Positions 14,101-18,081 of a stretch of 18,081 nucleotides of DNA are shown here, piece after piece. The translations under genes and the position numbers were made by a program. The notes under the pieces are model-generated. The model was given only the letters and a program-made list of their open reading frames with translations, was not told the origin of the DNA and did not search any database. The DNA is taken from assembly GCA_902827055.1 (NCBI GenBank), contig CADEHD010000013.1:1-18081 (forward strand), in the 5' to 3' direction. The DNA comes from an uncultured Chloroflexota bacterium. Its GTDB lineage: Bacteria; Chloroflexota; Dehalococcoidia; UBA2979. The stretch's first letter is position 1; every line of letters starts with the position of its first letter.

Positions 14101-15204
14101 CTAGACGTCCGCCAGCGCGTCCACCTCGGCCTCATCATCGCCCTCGGCGCCTGGCAGGTCGGTCATCACCGGCGCGCCCTTGATCCCCGCCGCCGCGCGC
14201 ACGCGGGCGGTGATGTCCTCGGCCATCTCCGGGTTTGACCGCAGGTACTCACACGCCGCGGCGCGACCCTGTCCGAGGCGCAGATCCCCGTACGAGTAGA
14301 ACGCACCGAGCTTCTTCACGACCTCGTACTGCGCTGCCAAGTCGAGCACGTCGCCTTCTTTATTGATGCCGTGCTGCTCGCCCGTGAACATGATGTCGAA
14401 TTCGGCCTGCCTGAACGGGGCGGCGACCTTGTTCTTCACCACCTTGCAGCGCACGCGGTTCCCCACGAACGTCGTGCCCTGCTTCAGCGACTCCACCCGG
14501 CGGATGTCGATGCGCACGGACGAGTAGAACTTGAGCGCGCGCCCACCCGGGGTGACCTCGGGCGACCCGAACATGACGCCGATCTTCTCGCGGAGCTGAT
14601 TGATGAAGATCAGCGCGGTGTTCGAGCGCGCCACCGCTCCGGTGAGCTTGCGCATGGCCTGCGACATCAATCGCGCCTGCAGACCCGGCATCGAGTCGCC
14701 CATGTCGCCCTCGATCTCCGCCCGCGGCACGAGTGCCGCCACGGAGTCGACGATCACCACATCGAGGGCGTTCGAGCGGATCAGCGCTTCGCAGATCTCG
14801 AGAGCCTGCTCGCCGGTGTCCGGCTGCGAGATGAGCAGCTCCTCGACGTTGATCCCACACTGGCCCGCGTACTCCGGGTCGAGCGCGTGCTCCACGTCGA
14901 TGTAAGCGGCCATCCCGCCCTTGCGCTGCGCCTCGGCGATGATGTGCTGCGCCAGCGTGGACTTGCCCGCCGACTCCGGACCGTAGATCTCGGTGATCCG
15001 ACCGCGCGGGATGCCGCCCACGCCGAGCGCGATATCGAGCGACAGCGCGCCCGTCGGCACGGCCGTCACAGCGACCGATGCGCCGGGGTCGCCCAGGCGC
15101 ATGATCGCGCCCTTGCCGTGTTCCTTGGTGATCCCCTCGATCGCCTTGGTCAGGTCCTCGCGACGCTTCGCGATGCGGGCGGACTCATCCATGATGCTGG
15201 GCAT
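14101..15204 (-). CDS. recA: Recombinase RecA
   Basis: RecA is the strand-exchange ATPase for homologous recombination and the co-protease that triggers LexA cleavage. I start at the ATG at 15204 (367 residues), with GAGG five bases upstream; the frame reaches a TTG at 15255 that has no ribosome site and lies just beyond the predicted -10. Motifs in order: Walker A GPESAGKS (75-82), EHALDP (105-110) with the catalytic Glu, SQPDTGEQALEI (126-137), Walker B LDVVIVDSVAAL (147-158), loop L1 EGDMGDSMPG (165-174), loop L2 with NQLREKIGVMFGSPEVTPGG (202-221), KVVKNK (254-259), and an acidic C-terminal tail (353-363). The P-loop has Ala and Ser where the usual sequence is GPESSGKT; both changes are conservative. 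It is followed by recX and preceded by an SOS-regulated promoter. Confidence 0.98.
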   Translation of the reverse strand: MPSIMDESARIAKRREDLTKAIEGITKEHGKGAIMRLGDPGASVAVTAVPTGALSLDIALGVGGIPRGRITEIYGPESAGKSTLAQHIIAEAQRKGGMAAYIDVEHALDPEYAGQCGINVEELLISQPDTGEQALEICEALIRSNALDVVIVDSVAALVPRAEIEGDMGDSMPGLQARLMSQAMRKLTGAVARSNTALIFINQLREKIGVMFGSPEVTPGGRALKFYSSVRIDIRRVESLKQGTTFVGNRVRCKVVKNKVAAPFRQAEFDIMFTGEQHGINKEGDVLDLAAQYEVVKKLGAFYSYGDLRLGQGRAAACEYLRSNPEMAEDITARVRAAAGIKGAPVMTDLPGAEGDDEAEVDALADV

Positions 15205-15274
15205 GACGGCCTCGATTTCCCTTCGGTACCGTTGTGGCTCGAGCGACGCGCTCAACGCTCAGTGGCGTGCCGGA

Positions 15275-15303
15275 AATGTAGTCGAACGCCCGTTCTGAGT
15301 CAA
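15275..15303 (-). promoter_or_regulatory. recA promoter (-35 and -10)
   Basis: The minus strand reads TTGACT (15298-15303), then 17 bases, then TACATT (15275-15280). Both elements are near the sigma-70-type consensus and spacing is ideal. Transcription would begin near 15268, leaving a leader of about 64 bases before the recA ATG at 15204. Confidence 0.75.
15283..15296. promoter_or_regulatory. LexA (SOS) box inside the recA promoter
   Basis: The sequence CGAAC-gccc-GTTCT contains GAAC-N4-GTTC, the core of the SOS box known from Bacillus and actinobacteria (CGAAC-N4-GTTCG). It lies within the 17-base spacer between the recA -35 and -10, so a bound LexA would block RNA polymerase directly. One base differs from the extended consensus at the outer position. 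The lexA gene is not in this window. Confidence 0.8.
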
Positions 15304-15377
15304 ACAGGTGTTCTACTTCGCGCGCGCCCATCCCCACAACAGTCGTGAGTGGGCTGGGGCAGATAGAGGATAGCTCG

Positions 15378-15662
15378 GTGGCGCGGATCACGGTCCAGCT
15401 GACGCCTCGCGCGGCCCGCGACGAGCTCATGGCTGTCGAGGTGACCGAGCGCGGAGCGCTCCTCGTGCGGGCGCGGGTGGCAGCTCCGCCGGTCGACGGC
15501 AAGGCGAACGCGGCCCTCGAACTCCTCCTGGCGCGCGCCCTCGACGTCGCCCCGTCCCGAGTCGAGGTGGTGGGCGGCGCGACGGCGCGGCGAAAACTGG
15601 TCGAGGTCGACGGGCTCACCCTCGAGGAGGTCGGTGCTCGCCTGAGAGCACCGCGTCGCTGA
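15378..15662 (+). CDS. DUF167 family protein (YggU-like)
   Basis: This is a 94-residue protein starting at the GTG at 15378, with AGAGGA seven bases upstream. The frame is open to a GTG at 15345, but that start has no ribosome site. The family pattern is clear: VQLTPRAARDEL near the start, a beta strand LLVRARVAAPPVDGKANAAL (28-47) with the conserved PPVDGKAN, then a helix LELLLARAL, VEVVGGATARRKLVEVDGL (62-80). DUF167 proteins are small, soluble alpha-beta proteins of unknown function that usually lie directly downstream of yggT in the same direction. Here the gene is turned round: it diverges from recA and meets yggT tail to tail, 27 bases apart. The family is sure; the function is unknown. 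Confidence 0.9.
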   Translation: MARITVQLTPRAARDELMAVEVTERGALLVRARVAAPPVDGKANAALELLLARALDVAPSRVEVVGGATARRKLVEVDGLTLEEVGARLRAPRR

Positions 15663-15667
15663 CCTCG

Positions 15668-15698
15668 GCTGGCTGCCGGCGAGTACCGATCAGCCAGC
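15668..15698. terminator. Possible bidirectional terminator between DUF167 and yggT
   Basis: An 8-bp perfect inverted repeat (GCTGGCTG / CAGCCAGC) with a 15-base loop lies between the two converging genes and overlaps the yggT stop codon. A short inner pairing (CGG/CCG) could shorten the loop. There are no T tracts on either side, so it is a weak prediction based mainly on location. Confidence 0.35.
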
Positions 15699-15947
15699 AG
15701 CGCCGCGCACGAGCGCCTGCGCAATGAACTGCAGGAGCAGCATCGCCACCATCGGGGTGATGTCGATCATGCCGATGGTGGGGACCACGCGCCGCAGCGG
15801 CTCCAGTACTGGCTCGGTAATCGCATCGAGGGCACGGAGGATGGGACCGTCGCGGTCGATCGGGAACCAGGATGCCAGCGCGCGGAAGAAGATCGAGAAC
15901 GTGATCACGTTCAGGAACAGCGCGAGGAGGTTGGCGATCTCGTTCAC
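15690..15947 (-). CDS. yggT: YggT family membrane protein
   Basis: This 85-residue protein has two hydrophobic helices (about 3-26 and 64-82) separated by a loop with the family signature: ASWFP, then ITEPVLEPLRRVVPTIGMIDITPMVAM. The Pro-x-Leu-x-Pro-x-Arg-Arg-x-x-Pro pattern and the following Ile-Asp-x-x-Pro are diagnostic. YggT proteins sit in the cytoplasmic membrane; in other bacteria they have been linked to osmotic tolerance, photosystem or cell-division-associated roles, but the biochemical function is not settled. The start is a GTG at 15947 with AAGGA six bases upstream. It follows proC by 20 bases and is the last gene of the yggS-proC-yggT operon. Confidence 0.93.
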   Translation of the reverse strand: MNEIANLLALFLNVITFSIFFRALASWFPIDRDGPILRALDAITEPVLEPLRRVVPTIGMIDITPMVAMLLLQFIAQALVRGAAG

Positions 15948-15967
15948 TGGCCGTCCTTAGCCCGGGC

Positions 15968-16771
15968 CTAGCCCTCGGCGAGTTCCTGTGCGCGATCGAA
16001 GGCCGCCTGCACGGCCTCGTCGAGTGCGGCACGTACGCCCGCGGCCTCGAGCTCCGCGAGCGCGGCGGCGGTGGTGCCCCCGGGCGACGTCACGGCATTG
16101 CGCAGCGCGGCCGGGTGCTGCCCGGACTCGATGGCGTACCGCGCCGATCCCGCCACGGTGGCGAGAACGAGGCTCGTGGCATCCGAGCGCTTCATCCCCA
16201 GGCGCACGGCCGAATCGATGAGCGCCTCGATGACGAGGTAGATGTAGGCCGGCCCCGACCCGTGGATCGCGGTGGCGAGGTCCACCTCTTCGTCGTCGTG
16301 GACCTCGACTACGGCCGTGGCGACGGCGTCGAGCAGCGTCCGGACCCAGGCGCGTTGCACCTCGGAGACGGCCGGCGACGCGTAGAACACGGCGGCGCCC
16401 TCGCCAATCGCGGCCGGGAGGTTCGGCATCACCCGGACCACGGCGCGGTGGCTCGAGACCCGCTCAATGACGTGGAGGGGTACCCCGGCGAGAATCGATA
16501 CGAGCACGGCCCCGGGGGGAATGCGCCCCTGCAGTGGCTGCGCGGCGCCACTGAGGTCCTGCGGCTTCACGGAGAGCAGCACGAGGTCGGCGCCGATGCA
16601 CGCGCTCTCTTCGTCATCGGTGACACGGACCCCATGCTCCGCGAGCACGGCCCGCCTCGCATGCGCGATCTCGGCGACGGCAATGTCGCCCGCGGTCGCC
16701 ACGCCCGAGCGCAGAATCGCGCGCAGGAACGCCTCGCCCATGAACCCGCCGCCGATGATCCCAATCCGCAC
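15968..16771 (-). CDS. proC: Pyrroline-5-carboxylate reductase
   Basis: The enzyme reduces 1-pyrroline-5-carboxylate to L-proline with NAD(P)H, the last step of proline synthesis, in the cytoplasm. The 267 residues match the family length. The N-terminal Rossmann motif is IGIIGGGFMGEA (3-14); LLSVKPQD (65-72) and VVRVMPNLPAAIGEG (111-125) follow. The C-terminal dimer domain has HGSGPAYIYLVIEAL (170-184) and the signature NAVTSPGGTTAAAL (225-238). The start is a GTG at 16771. It follows yggS by 53 bases and is followed closely by yggT; this three-gene order is widespread, and yggS with proC is a well-known pair linked by PLP and proline/amino-acid homeostasis. Confidence 0.96.
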   Translation of the reverse strand: MRIGIIGGGFMGEAFLRAILRSGVATAGDIAVAEIAHARRAVLAEHGVRVTDDEESACIGADLVLLSVKPQDLSGAAQPLQGRIPPGAVLVSILAGVPLHVIERVSSHRAVVRVMPNLPAAIGEGAAVFYASPAVSEVQRAWVRTLLDAVATAVVEVHDDEEVDLATAIHGSGPAYIYLVIEALIDSAVRLGMKRSDATSLVLATVAGSARYAIESGQHPAALRNAVTSPGGTTAAALAELEAAGVRAALDEAVQAAFDRAQELAEG

Positions 16772-16824
16772 CGAGAACCTGCGCCTTCTGTCTCCAGCTG
16801 TCTCCTGGTCGGCCCGTGACCCGG

Positions 16825-17553
16825 TTACGCGAGCCGGTCGCCGAAGATGGCACGACCGACGCGCACGACGGTGGCTCCCTCTTCGATCGCGACCTCGAAG
16901 TCGTTAGTCATCCCCATCGACAGGCCGTCGAGGCCGTGCGCGGCCGCGATCTCCCGCAGATCGCGGAAGGTGGTGCGCGCTGCCTCGGGGTCCTCGACGA
17001 ACGGTGCCACGGTCATGAGCCCCCGTACCTCGATGCCCGGCGCGGCCGCTGCAGCGGCCAGGAGCGCGCCCACGTCGGCGGGCCGGACGCCCAGCTTCTG
17101 TGACTCGCCGGCCACGTTGACCTCAAGGTAACAGGGCAGCGGGTTCGGAGCATCGGCGCCACCCCCCAGGCCCGATGGACAGCGCGCGGAACTCACGGCC
17201 TCGATGAGGCGCAACGAATCGAGCGAGTGCAGGACGTCGATGTGGGGCACGACGTCCGCCACCTTGTTCCGTTGGAGGTGCCCGATGAAGTGCCAGCGCG
17301 GCGCCAACCCGGCCTCGACGGCGGCGCGGGCCTTGGGCACGAACTCCTGCGCACGGTTCTCGCCGAAATCGGTGAGTCCCGCCGCCAGCCCGCCGGAGAT
17401 CACCTCGATGGGGAAGGTCTTCGAGACTCCCACGAGGGTGACTGTGGAGGCGTCTCGGCCCACGCGCTCGCACGCGGCTCGGATCCGCGCGCGCACCCCC
17501 TCGAGGCGCTGCGCAATCGTGGCTCCGGGGACGTCGGTGGTCGAGGTGGTCAC
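16825..17553 (-). CDS. yggS: YggS family pyridoxal 5'-phosphate homeostasis protein
   Basis: YggS/PROSC/PipY proteins bind PLP in the cytoplasm without known catalytic activity and buffer the free vitamin B6 pool. I start at the GTG at 17553 (242 residues), because a -10-like TATGAT lies six bases upstream and the frame's extra 21 N-terminal residues lack similarity. The PLP lysine is K45 in VGVSKTFP (41-48). Also seen: FGENRAQE (63-70), WHFIGHLQRNK (87-97), LEVNVAGESQKLG (143-155), GLMTVAPF (178-185), LSMGMTNDFEVAI (211-223), and RVGRAIFG (231-238), which holds the phosphate-binding end of the barrel. A Cys- and Gly-rich insertion of some 15 residues (about 122-138) precedes the LEVN strand. 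First gene of the yggS-proC-yggT operon. Confidence 0.95.
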   Translation of the reverse strand: MTTSTTDVPGATIAQRLEGVRARIRAACERVGRDASTVTLVGVSKTFPIEVISGGLAAGLTDFGENRAQEFVPKARAAVEAGLAPRWHFIGHLQRNKVADVVPHIDVLHSLDSLRLIEAVSSARCPSGLGGGADAPNPLPCYLEVNVAGESQKLGVRPADVGALLAAAAAAPGIEVRGLMTVAPFVEDPEAARTTFRDLREIAAAHGLDGLSMGMTNDFEVAIEEGATVVRVGRAIFGDRLA

Positions 17554-17559
17554 GCCCCG

Positions 17560-17565
17560 ATCATA
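17560..17565 (-). promoter_or_regulatory. -10 element of a probably leaderless yggS transcript
   Basis: The minus strand reads TATGAT, one base from the TATAAT consensus, ending six bases before the GTG at 17553. Transcription would start at or beside the start codon, giving a leaderless mRNA. No good -35 is visible at 17 bases, and no Shine-Dalgarno sequence precedes the GTG. Confidence 0.45.
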
Positions 17566-17640
17566 GCCTCGGGCCGCCGGGGCGCGGGGTCGAGCAGGAC
17601 TCGGGTACCCGCCCACCCCGCGCGGATTCGAGGGGTGCTG

Positions 17641-18057
17641 CTACGCCGGGCTGGTGCGCTGGGTCAGGCTGAACCAGTTCCCGGAGTCGTCGGTGAACAC
17701 GGCCTCGATGCCGTACATCTGCGGCGTGGGCGGCTGAGTGAACGTCACTCCTCGCGCGACGAGCTCCTCGTACGTGCCCTGGCAATCGGACGTCTCGAAC
17801 ACGCCCGTCCCGAGAGCGCCCTTGCGTACCAGCTCGCGCAGCTGGGCCGAGGTGGCTTCGTCCATCATCGGCGAGGGGCCTGTCGGCATGAGCACGAGCT
17901 CGGGGGAGACCTGACCCACCGGACGCACGGTGAGCCAGCGAAAGCCCTCCATGGTCATGTCGGTCCCGACCTCAAACCCGAGCTTCTCCACGTAGAAGTC
18001 GCGAGCTGCCTGCTGGTCCAGGACATAGATAGTCGTGTGCGAAAGTCGATCGATCAT
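17641..18057 (-). CDS. VOC superfamily protein (glyoxalase / bleomycin resistance fold)
   Basis: This 138-residue protein is of single-module VOC length. The pattern is that of paired beta-alpha-beta-beta-beta units: HTTIYVLDQQAARDFYVEKLGFEVGTD (7-33), with the first potential metal ligand H7; FRWLTVRPVG (39-48); PELVLMP (52-58), with a Glu where a second ligand can lie; then GVFETSDCQGTYEELVARGVTFTQPP in the second half, and IEAVFTDDSGNWFSLTQ at the end. Members include glyoxalase I, antibiotic-binding proteins and dioxygenases; this one resembles the 'PhnB-like or glyoxalase-like' group of unknown substrate. The final beta strand carries Ser where many metal enzymes have Glu, so it may not be a canonical metalloenzyme. 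It has a very strong ribosome site and its own 5' region outside the window; it lies 87 bases upstream of yggS. Confidence 0.85.
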   Translation of the reverse strand: MIDRLSHTTIYVLDQQAARDFYVEKLGFEVGTDMTMEGFRWLTVRPVGQVSPELVLMPTGPSPMMDEATSAQLRELVRKGALGTGVFETSDCQGTYEELVARGVTFTQPPTPQMYGIEAVFTDDSGNWFSLTQRTSPA

Positions 18058-18061
18058 CCGT

Positions 18062-18069
18062 ACCTCCTT
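18062..18069 (-). promoter_or_regulatory. Near-perfect Shine-Dalgarno sequence of the VOC gene
   Basis: The minus strand reads AAGGAGGT, fully complementary to the usual 16S rRNA 3' end, four bases before the ATG at 18057. It is the strongest ribosome site in the window, suggesting high translation of this small protein. Confidence 0.7.
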
Positions 18070-18081
18070 GGAGAGCAGGGT

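Noticed and set aside
1..18081. CRISPR arrays, insertion sequences, prophage genes, toxin-antitoxin or other defence systems
   Set aside because: No spaced direct repeats, transposase motifs, attachment-site duplication near tRNA-Asp, or integrase gene were found. The tRNA flank looked suitable for an island boundary, but the neighbouring genes give no sign of one.

Overview
This is an 18.1 kb, very GC-rich bacterial chromosome segment with densely packed genes, almost all on the minus strand. Many genes start with GTG. Two well-formed -35/-10 promoters can be read, and several genes have plain Shine-Dalgarno starts. The recA promoter carries a GAAC-N4-GTTC LexA box, the type found in Gram-positive and related bacteria. 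The gene order (yggS-proC-yggT beside recA-recX, then rny-ymdB-PHP-zinc finger membrane protein) suggests Chloroflexota, perhaps a Dehalococcoidia-like or Tepidiformia-like lineage. A deep-branching Actinomycetota (Thermoleophilia-like) is the main alternative. This placement is inference from gene order and signals; no phylogeny was run.

Layout from left to right. (1) 1-915 (+): the 3' end of a dimethylformamidase-beta-like protein of unknown role. It converges on (2) a minus-strand surface polysaccharide operon, read from 8681 down to 943: Gfo/Idh/MocA dehydrogenase, DegT/DnrJ/EryC1 sugar aminotransferase, a Wzz-type chain-length/co-polymerase protein with a degenerate kinase-like tail, a 737-residue protein made of two fused glycosyltransferases, and a Wzy/O-antigen-ligase-type membrane protein. 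The first two genes look like the oxidation and transamination steps that place an amino group on C3 of a nucleotide sugar. The other three would assemble and polymerise the glycan. (3) 8682-8982: a 301-base spacer with a Crp/Fnr-like palindrome upstream of the operon and a GC hairpin just downstream of tRNA-Asp. (4) 8983-9059 (-): tRNA-Asp(GTC), with its own promoter. (5) 9144-9401 (+): a small tail-anchored membrane protein that appears to be leaderless. (6) 9421-13217 (-): an RNA-turnover-like cluster, rny, ymdB, a PHP phosphoesterase and a zinc-finger membrane protein, the last two overlapping by 4 bases. (7) 13369-15204 (-): recA and recX, separated by a strong GC hairpin and driven by a promoter whose spacer contains the LexA box. 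(8) 15378-15662 (+): a DUF167 gene, divergent from recA and convergent with yggT. (9) 15690-17553 (-): yggS, proC and yggT. (10) 17641-18057 (-): a VOC (glyoxalase fold) protein.

Most of the window is housekeeping sequence with recognisable families. I found no CRISPR array, insertion sequence, prophage or defence system. The most interesting points are the fused glycosyltransferase, the Wzz protein with a kinase-like tail lacking a P-loop, the SOS box inside the recA promoter, the hairpin between recA and recX, the candidate operator ahead of the polysaccharide operon, and the reversed DUF167 gene.
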